A stretch of DNA of 64,000 bases from Caulobacter sp. GTDB taxonomy: Bacteria; Pseudomonadota; Alphaproteobacteria; Caulobacterales; Caulobacteraceae. Positions 1-8,515 of the stretch are shown here, piece after piece. Each line of letters begins with the position of its first letter. Within the stretch, counting starts at the first letter, position 1. The stretch spans positions 26,939 through 90,938 of the forward strand of contig JAGHZU010000014.1 of assembly GCA_017745235.1 (NCBI GenBank). The letters run 5' to 3'. The position numbers and the translations under genes are program-made. The notes under the pieces are model-generated. The model worked only from the letters and a program-made list of their open reading frames with translations, did no database searches and was not told the origin of the DNA.

Positions 1-19
1 GGGCGGTCCGCGCTAGATC

Positions 20-2347
20 ATGGTCATGGCCAAACCCCGCACGCCCAAGTCGTCCAAGTTCCCCGCCGCCTCCAAAGCCGCCAAGGTTCCGCAGGGCCTG
101 CCCGATCGGGAGACGCTGCTGGCGTTCCTGCGCGACGCCGGGGAGTCGAAGAAGGCCGACATCGCCCGCCACTTCGGCCTGAAGGGCGCGGATCGTCGGG
201 CGCTGCGCGAGATGCTGCGAGGCCTGGAGGCCGACGGCTCGCTGGGCAAGCGCGGACGGCGCGGCTTCGCCGAGGCCGGCGCCCTGCCCCCGGTGGGCGT
301 GGTCGATGTCGTGGAGCGCGACGCGGACGGCGACCTGTTCGTGCAACTGACCAAGGCCGAGGAAGACGTGCGCCCGGTGCGCCTGGCGCCTGGCAGGGGC
401 GAGGTCACAGGCGGCGCGCCGGGCCTGGGCGACCGCCTGCTGGTGCGGTTCGAGAAGCTGGAGAACGGCGAGACCGAGGCCCGCCTGATCAAGCGCCTGG
501 GCCAGAGCGCTCACAAGGTGCTGGGCGTGATCCGCAAACAGCGCCGCGAGGTTCGGGTGGAGCCCGTGGACCGCAAGTCCAAGGAGACCTTGCTGCTGGA
601 CGCCCAGGACGCCAAGGACCTGAAGGACGGCGACCTGGTGCTGGCCCAGGTGGGCACGGGCAGCGGCCGCTATGGACCAAAGTACGGCCGGGTGCTGGAG
701 GTGGTGGGCAGCGAGGACGATCCACGCGCCGCCTCGCTGATCGCGATTCACAGCCACGGCATCCCCACCGGCTTTTCCGAAGCCGCCGAGGCCGAGGCGG
801 CCGCCGCCCAGCCGCCGACGCTGGAAGGCCGCGACGACCTGCGCGACCTGCCGTTCGTGACCATCGACCCGGTGGACGCCCGCGACCACGACGACGCCGT
901 CTACGCCCATCCCGACCCGGACGCAGGCAATCCCGACGGCTGGGTGGTGTGGGTGGCCATCGCCGACGTGGCGGCCTATGTGCGGCCCGGCTCGGCCTTG
1001 GACCGCGACGCCCGCGAGAAGGGCAACAGCGTCTACTTCCCCGACCGCGTGGAGCCCATGCTGCCCGAGACGCTGTCGAACGGCCTGTGCTCGCTTCGCG
1101 AAGGCGAGAACCGCGCGACGCTGGCCGTGCGGATGGTGTTCGACAAGACCGGCCGCAAGAAGAGCCACAGGTTCGTGCGCGGCCTGATGCGCAGCGCCGC
1201 AAAGCTGTCGTACGAGCAGGCCCAGGCGGCCATCGACGGCGTGCTGCCGCCCGCCGGCCAGGATCCGGACAAGGCCGGACCGCTGCTGGACCCGATCCTC
1301 AAGCCGCTGTGGGCCGCGTTCCGCCTGATGGGCAAGGGTCGCGAGGCGCGCTCGCCCCTGGCCATCGAGAGCGACGAGCGGCGCATCGTGATCAAGGACG
1401 GCGAGATCACCTCGATCACCCGCCGCGCCAGCCTCGAGGCCCACAAGCTGATCGAGGAAATGATGATCCAGGCCAACGTCTCGGCCGCCGAGACGCTGGA
1501 ATCCAAGCGCATGCCCCTGCTGTACCGGGTGCACGACACCCCGAGCCTGGAGAAGGTGCAGAGCCTGGGCGAGTTCCTGCAGACGCTGGAGATCAAGTGG
1601 TCGAAGGGCGAGGCCCCGAGCACCGCGCGATTCAACAAGCTGCTGGAGGATACGCGGGAGAGCCCGCATGCGGCGATCATCAATGAAGTGGTCCTGCGCA
1701 CCCAGATGCAGGCCCACTACTCGGCCGACAATATGGGCCACTTCGGCCTGAACCTGGACCGCTACGCCCACTTCACCAGTCCGATCCGGCGCTATGCCGA
1801 CCTGATCGTGCACCGGGCCCTGATCCGGGCGCTGAACCTGGGGACGGACGGCCTTACGGATCAGGACATCGCCCAGATCAAGGACACCGCCGAAGTCATC
1901 ACCCACGCCGAGCGCCGGGCCATGGCGGCCGAACGCGACGCCACCGACCGCTATATCGCCGCCTTCCTGGCCGACCGGGTGGGCTCGGTGTTCGCGGGCC
2001 GCATCACCGGCGTCACTCGCTTCGGCCTGTTCATCAAGCTGGACGAGACCGGCGCCGACGGCCTGGTTCCGGTGTCGAGCCTGGGCGAGGAGTACTTCGT
2101 CCATGACGATCGCATGCACGCCCTGGTGGGCGAGCGCACGGGCAGGCGCTGGCCCCTTGGCCTGCCGGTCGAGGTGCGGTTGCGGGAAGCCACGCCCGTG
2201 ACCGGGGGCCTGCTGTTCGAAATGCTCAGCGATCCCCAGCCGGCCGACCCCAAGGCTCCGCGCCCGCGTCTCGGCGTACGAGCGCGCGCGCCGGTCAAGC
2301 CGCGTGGCGGCCTGCCCAAGGGCGTGCGGCGCGGCAAGCGGCGCTGA
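20..2347 (+). CDS. rnr: Ribonuclease R (RNB-family 3'-5' exoribonuclease)
   Basis: RNase R degrades structured RNA processively in the cytoplasm and contributes to mRNA and rRNA quality control. The 775-residue protein has the family order. An N-terminal winged helix lies at about residues 30-85, then cold-shock-like OB domains. The RNB domain begins near residue 280 and carries the acidic metal-binding motif IDPVDARDHDDAV. An S1 domain near 655-735 (RITGVTRFGLFIKL) is followed by a basic tail ending GVRRGKRR. Length fits the family. An ATG six bases further in (position 26) is an equally good start. The preceding 16 bases could encode a gene end (Gly-Gly-Pro-Arg-stop at 2-16), perhaps topA by analogy, but this cannot be supported from so little sequence. 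Confidence 0.96.
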   Translation: MVMAKPRTPKSSKFPAASKAAKVPQGLPDRETLLAFLRDAGESKKADIARHFGLKGADRRALREMLRGLEADGSLGKRGRRGFAEAGALPPVGVVDVVERDADGDLFVQLTKAEEDVRPVRLAPGRGEVTGGAPGLGDRLLVRFEKLENGETEARLIKRLGQSAHKVLGVIRKQRREVRVEPVDRKSKETLLLDAQDAKDLKDGDLVLAQVGTGSGRYGPKYGRVLEVVGSEDDPRAASLIAIHSHGIPTGFSEAAEAEAAAAQPPTLEGRDDLRDLPFVTIDPVDARDHDDAVYAHPDPDAGNPDGWVVWVAIADVAAYVRPGSALDRDAREKGNSVYFPDRVEPMLPETLSNGLCSLREGENRATLAVRMVFDKTGRKKSHRFVRGLMRSAAKLSYEQAQAAIDGVLPPAGQDPDKAGPLLDPILKPLWAAFRLMGKGREARSPLAIESDERRIVIKDGEITSITRRASLEAHKLIEEMMIQANVSAAETLESKRMPLLYRVHDTPSLEKVQSLGEFLQTLEIKWSKGEAPSTARFNKLLEDTRESPHAAIINEVVLRTQMQAHYSADNMGHFGLNLDRYAHFTSPIRRYADLIVHRALIRALNLGTDGLTDQDIAQIKDTAEVITHAERRAMAAERDATDRYIAAFLADRVGSVFAGRITGVTRFGLFIKLDETGADGLVPVSSLGEEYFVHDDRMHALVGERTGRRWPLGLPVEVRLREATPVTGGLLFEMLSDPQPADPKAPRPRLGVRARAPVKPRGGLPKGVRRGKRR

Positions 2348-2400
2348 CCCTTCCGCAAGGGACGGATGGCGTGACGGCGAGTCGGGTCTAAGCTCCTGGC

Positions 2401-3129
2401 ATGGACGAGCCGATCGACCCGCAGTTCGACACCCGCAACGACGGCGACGTGCGCGACCCCAATGCGGGCGTGCTGCGGCCGCGCCACGCCGCCACGGTGA
2501 TCATCGTGCGCGACGACGGCCCCAAGCCGCGCCTGCTGATGGGCCGCCGCAACCGGGGCCTGGCCTTCATGGCCGACAAGTGGGTGTTCCCTGGCGGCCG
2601 GGTGGACAGGGGCGACTACGCCGCGCCCTCTGCCAGCGAACTGACGCCCGAGACCGCGGCGCGGCTGGGGCTGGAGCCTCGGCACCCCAATCCCGCCCGC
2701 CTGGCCCGCGCCCTGGCCCTGACGGCGGTGCGCGAGACCTTCGAGGAAACCGGGCTGCTGCTGGCCAGGCCGGCTCCTTCCCGGCCCGCCGCGGGGGCCT
2801 GGCGGCCGTTCCTGGCCCAGGGCGCCCTGCCCGACCTGGCGCCGCTGTCGTTCGTGGCCCGGGCGATCACTCCGCCCTATCGCACCCGCCGCTTCGACGC
2901 GCGGTTCTTCATGGCTCCCGCCAGCGCCCTGCTGAGCCTGGAGCGCCAGCCCGACTGCGGCGAACTGGACGAGATCGGCTGGTTCGACCTGGACGAGGCC
3001 CGCGACCTGGACCTGCCCAACATCACCCGTTTCGTCGTGCACGAGGCGGCCCAGCGCCTGGCGGACCCTGGACGCCCGGCCCCATTCATGCGCTTCCTGA
3101 ACGGGTCGCGACAGCTGAGCTATCTGTAG
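2401..3129 (+). CDS. Nudix hydrolase with an expanded Nudix box
   Basis: Nudix enzymes hydrolyse nucleoside diphosphates linked to another moiety. The fold is recognisable from FPGGRVD near residue 62 and the helix motif AVRETFEETGLLL near residues 110-122. About 40 residues, rich in Pro and Ala, separate the GG part from the REXXEE part, which is longer than the classical 23-residue box. A similar expansion is known in the NUDT7/NUDT19-type CoA diphosphatases, so a CoA or acyl-CoA substrate is possible, but nothing here proves it. The gene follows rnr by about 50 bases in the same direction and may be cotranscribed. No signal peptide is visible. Confidence 0.85.
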   Translation: MDEPIDPQFDTRNDGDVRDPNAGVLRPRHAATVIIVRDDGPKPRLLMGRRNRGLAFMADKWVFPGGRVDRGDYAAPSASELTPETAARLGLEPRHPNPARLARALALTAVRETFEETGLLLARPAPSRPAAGAWRPFLAQGALPDLAPLSFVARAITPPYRTRRFDARFFMAPASALLSLERQPDCGELDEIGWFDLDEARDLDLPNITRFVVHEAAQRLADPGRPAPFMRFLNGSRQLSYL

Positions 3130-3154
3130 CGGCGGGCTCTTCCGGAGGTCCCCC

Positions 3155-3601
3155 ATGCTCGCCTTGATCTTCGCCGCCTCGCTGGCCGGTCCGCCCGCCA
3201 CGATCGACAGGATGGCCTGGCTGCAGGGCTGCTGGGTCCAGCAGAAACCGAACGGCGCGGTCGAGGAGCTGTGGATGGCGCCCGGCGGCGGGGTGATGCT
3301 GGGCCTGGGCCGCACCACCCGCGAGGGCAGGCTGCGGGAGTACGAATACACCCGCATCATCGAATCGGAGGGCTCCCTGGCTTACGTGGCCGAGCCGTCC
3401 GGCCAGGAGACGGCGACCTTCCCCCTCAAGAGCCTGGACGCCAATGAGGCGGTGTTCGAGAACCCCGCCCACGACTTCCCCCAGCGCGTGATCTACCGGC
3501 GGCTTGGCCCGGACGCCGTGACGGGTCGGATCGAGGGCGAGATCGGCGGCAAGGCCCGGTCCGTCGATTTCCCTTACAAACGGTGCGCATCGGGCAATTG
3601 A
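3155..3601 (+). CDS. DUF6265-like small secreted or anchored protein
   Basis: The 148-residue protein starts with a short hydrophobic segment (MLALIFAASLAGPPA), likely a signal peptide. The motif MAWLQGCWVQQ follows, typical of a family of small proteins of unknown function annotated DUF6265. The rest is predicted beta-rich, with conserved-looking GGGVMLGLGRT and NPAHDFPQRVIYRR segments. An AGGTC tract lies just upstream of the ATG. It is the last gene of the apparent rnr-Nudix run; the rpmG promoter overlaps its stop codon. Molecular function is unknown. Confidence 0.75.
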   Translation: MLALIFAASLAGPPATIDRMAWLQGCWVQQKPNGAVEELWMAPGGGVMLGLGRTTREGRLREYEYTRIIESEGSLAYVAEPSGQETATFPLKSLDANEAVFENPAHDFPQRVIYRRLGPDAVTGRIEGEIGGKARSVDFPYKRCASGN

Positions 3602-3625
3602 CTTTGCGGCGCTGGTGAGTATGTT
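3598..3625 (+). promoter_or_regulatory. Candidate housekeeping promoter of rpmG
   Basis: TTGACT at 3598-3603 and TATGTT at 3620-3625 are separated by 16 bases. The element overlaps the stop codon of the upstream gene and points to rpmG 58 bases downstream. Matched by eye only; no transcription start is known. Confidence 0.5.
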
Positions 3626-3682
3626 CCGCGCCTCTCATTTCGACCGCGCGGGGACCTGCGCGATTACCGCAGGGATTCGACC

Positions 3683-3850
3683 ATGGCCAAACCGGCTTCG
3701 ATCAAGATCCGCCTGAACTCGACGGCGGACACCGGCTTCTTCTACGTCACCAAGAAGAACGCCCGCACCAAGACCGAGAAGATGGTGCTGAAGAAGTACG
3801 ATCCGGTCATCCGCAAGCACGTGGAATTCCGCGAAGGCAAGATCAAGTAA
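3683..3850 (+). CDS. rpmG: 50S ribosomal protein L33
   Basis: The 55-residue protein begins [20 protein letters not shown] and is rich in Lys, which is typical of L33 of the large ribosomal subunit. It belongs to the zinc-independent form because the paired CxxC motifs of the other L33 class are absent. It has its own candidate promoter upstream and a strong intrinsic terminator downstream, so it looks monocistronic. The length and the ...EFREGKIK ending match alphaproteobacterial L33. Confidence 0.97.
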   Translation: MAKPASIKIRLNSTADTGFFYVTKKNARTKTEKMVLKKYDPVIRKHVEFREGKIK

Positions 3851-3875
3851 GATCGCCTCACCGCGAGTTTCAAAG

Positions 3876-3907
3876 ACGCCCGGCCGCAAGGTCGGGCGTT
3901 TTTCTTT
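3876..3907 (+). terminator. Intrinsic terminator of rpmG
   Basis: A stem starting ACGCCCG at 3876 pairs with CGGGCGT ending at 3899, closed by a GCAA tetraloop at 3886-3889 and followed by a T-rich tail. It sits 26 bases after the rpmG stop codon. Confidence 0.9.
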
Positions 3908-3950
3908 GCGCACCACTTTTCTTTGCGCGCCGCTGGGCTAAGCCTTGGCC

Positions 3951-4724
3951 ATGCGTCGCCGCCCCCTGCTGATCGCCTTCCTCGCGCTCCTGGCCGGAGC
4001 CCCTCCCCTGGCGGCCTGCGCCGGCTCCACGCCCGTCTATGGCTACGACGTGGTGCGCACCTATCCCCACGACCCCAACGCCTTCACCGAGGGCCTCTTC
4101 CTGCGCGACGGGGTCGTCTACGAGAGCACCGGCCTGAACGGCGCGTCGTCAATCCGCAAGAGCGTGCTGGAGACCGGCCAGGTGCTGCTGGAGCGCTCGA
4201 TCTCCAGCCAGTTCTTCGGCGAGGGGATCGTCGACTGGAAGGATCGGCTGATCGAGCTGACGTGGAAGAACCAGCTGGGCTTCGTCTACGGCATCGACGA
4301 TTTCGAGACCCGCGGCGAGTTCCGGTACGCCGGCGAGGGCTGGGCCCTGACGCGCGACGACAAGCGCCTGATCATGAGCGACGGCACGTCCCGCCTGCGC
4401 TTCCTGGACCCCGAGACCCTGAAGGAGACCGGCGGCGTCACCGTCACCGACCAGGGCCAGGAAGTGGATCAGTTGAACGAGCTGGAATGGATCAAGGGCG
4501 AGGTCTGGGCCAATGTCTGGCAGACCGACCGCATCGCCCGCATCGATCCCGCCAGCGGCAAGGTAAAGGGCTGGATAGACCTGACCGGCCTGCTGCCCGC
4601 CGACGAGCGCGCCTCGGCCGACGTCCTCAACGGCATCGCCTACGACGCCAAGACCGACCGGGTGATCGTGACGGGCAAGCTGTGGCCGCGGATGTACGAG
4701 ATCAAGGTGGTCAGGAAGCCCTGA
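3951..4724 (+). CDS. Glutaminyl-peptide cyclotransferase (bacterial/plant type), probable lipoprotein
   Basis: Enzymes of this family convert N-terminal Gln to pyroglutamate and fold as a five-bladed beta-propeller. Family signatures are YPHDPNAFTEGLFL, YESTGLNGASSIRK and LNELEWIKGEVWANVWQTDRIARIDP. The N-terminus has a basic start, a hydrophobic core and a lipobox Leu-Ala-Ala-Cys (Cys23), so the protein is probably a periplasmic lipoprotein. ATG at 3951 is chosen over an in-frame TTG at 3945 because it gives a cleaner signal peptide. It converges on pleD. Confidence 0.85.
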   Translation: MRRRPLLIAFLALLAGAPPLAACAGSTPVYGYDVVRTYPHDPNAFTEGLFLRDGVVYESTGLNGASSIRKSVLETGQVLLERSISSQFFGEGIVDWKDRLIELTWKNQLGFVYGIDDFETRGEFRYAGEGWALTRDDKRLIMSDGTSRLRFLDPETLKETGGVTVTDQGQEVDQLNELEWIKGEVWANVWQTDRIARIDPASGKVKGWIDLTGLLPADERASADVLNGIAYDAKTDRVIVTGKLWPRMYEIKVVRKP

Positions 4725-4750
4725 CGCCCCGGCTCATCGCGGGACGAAGG

Positions 4751-6115
4751 TCAGGCGGCCCTGCCCACCACGGCGTTGCGGCCCGAGCGCTTGGCTTCGT
4801 AAACGCCCTCGTCGGCGCGCTTGAGCAGGGCGTCGGGCGTGTCGCCGGAGCCGCTGGTGGCCGAGACGCCGACCGAGATGGTCACCGTCAGCAGTTCCTC
4901 GCCGTGGGCCACGCGGAAGGGCGAGCCGGAGACATGCATGCGGATCCGTTCGGCGATGCGCAGGGCGTCGGCCAGCTGGGTGTCGGGCATGATCACCGTG
5001 AACTCCTCGCCGCCGTAACGGCAAGGCAGGTCGACGGCGCGGACGTTGGAGGCCAGGCGCAGGGCGAACTCACGCAGCACTTCGTCGCCCACGTCGTGGC
5101 CGAAAGTGTCGTTGATCTTCTTGAAGTGGTCGATGTCGATCAGCAGGGCCGCGACGGGGTCGCCGCCCAGGCTGGCGCGCTTGACCAGCGAGTCGAGCTG
5201 GCCGGCCATGTAGCGGCGATTGTGCAGGCCCGTCAGCTGGTCGGTGACGGCCAGCTCCAGGCTGTGATCCAGGTTCTGGCGCAGGTAGTCGGTGTAGCGC
5301 TTGCGCTGGATCTGGGTCTTCACCCGGGCCGCCAGCTCCTGCGGGTCGATCGGCCGGGCCAGGATGTCGTTGATGCCGATCTCCAGCGCCTTGACGATGC
5401 GCTGGCGCTCGTCCGGATCGACCATGGCCAGCACCGGCAGGTGGCGCGTGCGTTCGTCCGAGCGCAGGCCGGCGGCGAAGCGCAGGCCGTCGAAGTTGCG
5501 GGCCGCGGCGTTGACGATGATCAGGTCCACCGGACCGCCGGCGCTGATCTGGGCCTTCACGGGGTCGGATTCGATGACCGGACGATGCTCGACGCCCAGT
5601 TCGGCGGCCACGCGCTGGGCCTGGCGCTCGTTGTCGTCGACGATCAGGACGCGGCCGCCCAGGCCGTCCAGGCGCGAGGCGGCGCCTGCGATCACGCCGA
5701 TGCGACGGCCCGAGGCCTCGCGCTGCCGCAGTTCGTCGATCACCAGCTTGAAGCGGGTCAGGCTGCGCACGCGGGCGAACAGCATGACGTCGTCGATCGG
5801 CTTGGTCAGGAAGTCGGCGGCGCCCGCCTCCAGGCCCTGGATGCGATCGGCGCGGCCGTCCAGCGCCGTGACCAGCACGACGGGGATGTGGCGGGTGGCC
5901 GGATCTTCCTTGAGCTTGCGGCAGACGGTGAAGCCGTCCATGCCGGGCATCATCACGTCCAGCAGGATGATGTCGGGCGACTCGGCCGCCGCGATCGACA
6001 GGGCCGTAGGACCGTCATAGGCGACGGAGACCTGGTAATATTCGGCCGAAAGCTTGGCCTCGAGCAGGCGGACATTGGCCTCGATGTCGTCGACGACCAG
6101 GATGCGCGCGCTCAC
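4751..6115 (-). CDS. pleD: Diguanylate cyclase response regulator PleD
   Basis: PleD makes cyclic di-GMP at the stalked pole and drives the swarmer-to-stalked transition. The protein has two receiver domains (about 1-125 and 150-280) and a C-terminal GGDEF domain from about 290. Receiver 1 carries the phosphoacceptor Asp53 in LLDVMMPG. The active-site motif is GGEEF near residues 368-372. The allosteric I-site RxxD is RAVD just upstream. A GTG start at 6115 gives 454 residues beginning (M)SARILVVDD, the length I recall for Caulobacter PleD. It lies five bases after divK and is presumably cotranscribed with it. DivJ and PleC are the known kinase and phosphatase; neither is in this window. Confidence 0.97.
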   Translation of the reverse strand: MSARILVVDDIEANVRLLEAKLSAEYYQVSVAYDGPTALSIAAAESPDIILLDVMMPGMDGFTVCRKLKEDPATRHIPVVLVTALDGRADRIQGLEAGAADFLTKPIDDVMLFARVRSLTRFKLVIDELRQREASGRRIGVIAGAASRLDGLGGRVLIVDDNERQAQRVAAELGVEHRPVIESDPVKAQISAGGPVDLIIVNAAARNFDGLRFAAGLRSDERTRHLPVLAMVDPDERQRIVKALEIGINDILARPIDPQELAARVKTQIQRKRYTDYLRQNLDHSLELAVTDQLTGLHNRRYMAGQLDSLVKRASLGGDPVAALLIDIDHFKKINDTFGHDVGDEVLREFALRLASNVRAVDLPCRYGGEEFTVIMPDTQLADALRIAERIRMHVSGSPFRVAHGEELLTVTISVGVSATSGSGDTPDALLKRADEGVYEAKRSGRNAVVGRAA

Positions 6116-6120
6116 GGCCC

Positions 6121-6489
6121 TTACCTTTCCAGCAGTCGCCGAATGGTGTCGAGGAAGTGCGACACCGAGATCGGCTTGGAGATATAGGCCTCGCACCCGC
6201 CCTCGCGGATGCGTTCCTCATCGCCCTTCATAGCGAATGCCGTAACGGCGACCACGGGGATATGCGACAGATCGTCGTCCTCTTTCAGCCACTTGGTGAC
6301 TTCGAGGCCCGAAATCTCGGGGAGCTGGATATCCATCAGGATCAGGTCGGGACGGTTTTCCCGGGCGATCGACAGAGCCTGCAGCCCCTCGCGGGTCTGC
6401 AGGGTCTCATAGCCCTGGGCTTCGAGCAGGTCATGAAAGAGCTTCATGTTCAGCTCGTTATCCTCGACGATGAGGACCTTCTTCGTCAT
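6121..6489 (-). CDS. divK: Single-domain response regulator DivK
   Basis: DivK is an essential stand-alone receiver that, when phosphorylated by DivJ, inhibits the CckA-CtrA pathway through DivL. The 122 residues are a single receiver domain: acidic pocket Glu9/Asp10, phosphoacceptor Asp53 in [10 protein letters not shown], a Thr in AVTAFAM and a Lys in YISKPIS. No output domain is present. It is immediately upstream of pleD. A CtrA-like box lies about 80-94 bases before the start, consistent with known CtrA control of divK in Caulobacter. Confidence 0.97.
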   Translation of the reverse strand: MTKKVLIVEDNELNMKLFHDLLEAQGYETLQTREGLQALSIARENRPDLILMDIQLPEISGLEVTKWLKEDDDLSHIPVVAVTAFAMKGDEERIREGGCEAYISKPISVSHFLDTIRRLLER

Positions 6490-6568
6490 CCTGACCCCGA
6501 CCGTTCCGGTCCGTGGCGACGCGTAAGGGATTCGCGCCGCTTCTGGGTTCCAGATCGCACGAATATCC

Positions 6569-6583
6569 TTAAGCCCGCGCTAA
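6569..6583 (-). promoter_or_regulatory. Candidate CtrA box upstream of divK
   Basis: TTAA at 6569-6572, a 7-base spacer and CTAA at 6580-6583 match the CtrA consensus TTAA-N7-TTAA in seven of eight positions. On the divK strand it reads TTAG-N7-TTAA. The box lies in the divergent gap between divK and the HAD gene, so it could affect both. Confidence 0.6.
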
Positions 6584-6611
6584 TCGCGTTTTCGCCCACC
6601 GACTCCGGATC

Positions 6612-7262
6612 ATGGAACCCAGTTTTTCCGACCTTCAGTCCTGCACCGTTCGCCCCGACGCCCCGCTGCTGATCGTGGACGTGGACGAAGTCCTGGCCCA
6701 GTTCATGGCCGGCTTCGGCGCGTTCATCGCCCGCCACGGCTTCGAGCTGCGGGTCGACCGCTACGCCCTGTTCCAGAACATCTATCGTCCGGGCGAGAGC
6801 CAGCACCTGGACCTGATCGCGGGCAAGATGCTGTTCGACGACTTCTTCCGCGACGGGGCCGATGACCTGCTGCCGGCGATCGGCGCGGCCGACGCCCTGG
6901 CCGATCTTTCGACCCGCGCCGATATCGTGATCCTGACCAACGCGCCCGAGCACGGGCGGCAGTCGCGGGCGCGTTGGCTGAAGACCCACGGCTTCGACTA
7001 CCACCTGGTCATCAACAGCGGCCCCAAGGGCCCCTCGGCGGCCGACCTCGCCCGCCGCACGGTCGCCCCCTCGGTGTTCGTCGACGACCTGCTGCCGCAG
7101 CTGGATTCGGTGGCAGAGCACGCCCCCTGGGTGAACCGCTTCCAGATGGTGACCGACGAACGCCTGCGCCCCCTGGCCCCCACCGCCCCCGAGCGCCATA
7201 CCCGCATCGACCTGTGGCCCGACCTGAAGGCGGCCATAGAGCGCAAGCTAATCCTGCCATGA
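6612..7262 (+). CDS. HAD-superfamily hydrolase
   Basis: The 216-residue protein has the haloacid-dehalogenase motifs. Motif I is LLIVDVDEVLAQF with nucleophile Asp23 and Asp25. Motif II is VILTNAPE. Motif III is a Lys near KGPSA and motif IV is VFVDDLLPQ. The pattern resembles small soluble phosphatases or 5'-nucleotidases; the substrate cannot be deduced. Its last four bases overlap the start of dinB (ATGA), so the two are probably translationally coupled. That raises the possibility of a nucleotide-related role beside the polymerase, which is inference. Confidence 0.85.
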   Translation: MEPSFSDLQSCTVRPDAPLLIVDVDEVLAQFMAGFGAFIARHGFELRVDRYALFQNIYRPGESQHLDLIAGKMLFDDFFRDGADDLLPAIGAADALADLSTRADIVILTNAPEHGRQSRARWLKTHGFDYHLVINSGPKGPSAADLARRTVAPSVFVDDLLPQLDSVAEHAPWVNRFQMVTDERLRPLAPTAPERHTRIDLWPDLKAAIERKLILP

Positions 7263-8515
7263 AGACCTTCTGCCGCGACTGTCTGTGGACGGGCGGGGCC
7301 AAGGTTCAGCGCTGCCCCTCCTGCGGCTCGCCCCGCACGGTCTTCCATGACGAGCTGGACCAGCTCAGCATGGCCCACCTGGACTGCGACGCCTTCTACG
7401 CCTCGGTCGAGAAGCGCGACGATCCCTCGCTGCGCGACAAACCGGTGATCGTGGGCGGGGGCAAGCGGGGCGTGGTGACGACGGCCTGCTACATCGCCCG
7501 CATGAGCGGCCCGCGCTCGGCCATGCCGATGTACAAGGCGCTGAAGCTCTGCCCCGAGGCCGTGGTCATCAAGCCCAACTTCGCCAAGTACAGGACCGAG
7601 AGCCGGCGGATCATGGCCAAGCTGGAGGCCCTGACGCCCCTGGTGCAGCCGCTGTCGCTGGACGAGGCCTGGATCGACCTGTCGGGCACCGAGCGCCTGC
7701 ACGGCGCGCCGCCGGCCTTCATGCTGGCCAAGGTCCAGCGCGAGATCGAACACGAGATCGGGCTGACGGTCTCGATCGGCCTGGCGCCCAACAAGTTCCT
7801 GGCCAAGATCGCCTCGGAACTGGACAAGCCGCGCGGCTTTTCGGTGATCGGCGCGGTGGGAGTGGTGGAGTTCCTCGCCCCAAAGCTGGTGTCGATCCTG
7901 CCGGGCGTAGGCCCCGCCACCGTGGCGGCCCTGGCGAAAGAGGGTTTCAAGACCGTCGGCGACATCGCGCGGGCGGACCTCAAGCATCTGGTCCAGGTGC
8001 TGGGCGCAGGCGGCCTGCGGTTGCACCACCTGGCCCACGGACGCGACGCCCGGGCGGTCGATCCCGACCAGGAGCGCAAGACGATCAGCGCCGAGACCAC
8101 CTTCAACGACGACCTTTACAAGCGCGAGGACCTGGAGGACGAACTCTGGCCCCTGTGCGAGAAGGTGGCCCGGCAGGCGCGGGCGGGCGGCGTAGCCGGA
8201 CGGGTGGCGACGCTGAAACTGCGCACGCCCGACTTCAAGATCCACACCCGCCGACGCACCCTGGCCGTGCCGACCCAGACCGCCCGCACCCTGTTCCAGG
8301 TGGCGCGCGAGCTGCTGGCGGCCGAACCCAAGGGCCTGCACTACCGCCTGATCGGGGCGGGCCTGACCGAATTCGTACCGGCCGAGGGCGCCGCCGACGA
8401 CTTCTTCGCAGGCGAGGAGCGCAAGGCGCTGAAGAGCGAAACCGTGATCGATGGCTTGCGCGGCAAGTACGGCGCGGCGGCTGTGGTTACGGGCCGGGCG
8501 CTGAAGGGGAAGTAG
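7259..8515 (+). CDS. dinB: DNA polymerase IV (Y-family) with N-terminal zinc ribbon
   Basis: DinB is an error-prone translesion polymerase. Y-family landmarks are HLDCDAFYASVE (Asp42), PLSLDEAWIDL (catalytic Asp/Glu) and the helix-hairpin-helix region ILPGVGPATVAALAKEGF, followed by the little-finger domain. The start at 7259 gives 37 residues before the usual DinB beginning, and these hold Cys5, Cys8, Cys19 and Cys22 in a zinc-ribbon pattern. The gene overlaps the HAD gene upstream by four bases. The extreme C-terminus (ending RALKGK) has no obvious beta-clamp motif to my eye. The 3' end overlaps the convergent unknown gene by 29 bases. Confidence 0.95.
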   Translation: MKTFCRDCLWTGGAKVQRCPSCGSPRTVFHDELDQLSMAHLDCDAFYASVEKRDDPSLRDKPVIVGGGKRGVVTTACYIARMSGPRSAMPMYKALKLCPEAVVIKPNFAKYRTESRRIMAKLEALTPLVQPLSLDEAWIDLSGTERLHGAPPAFMLAKVQREIEHEIGLTVSIGLAPNKFLAKIASELDKPRGFSVIGAVGVVEFLAPKLVSILPGVGPATVAALAKEGFKTVGDIARADLKHLVQVLGAGGLRLHHLAHGRDARAVDPDQERKTISAETTFNDDLYKREDLEDELWPLCEKVARQARAGGVAGRVATLKLRTPDFKIHTRRRTLAVPTQTARTLFQVARELLAAEPKGLHYRLIGAGLTEFVPAEGAADDFFAGEERKALKSETVIDGLRGKYGAAAVVTGRALKGK

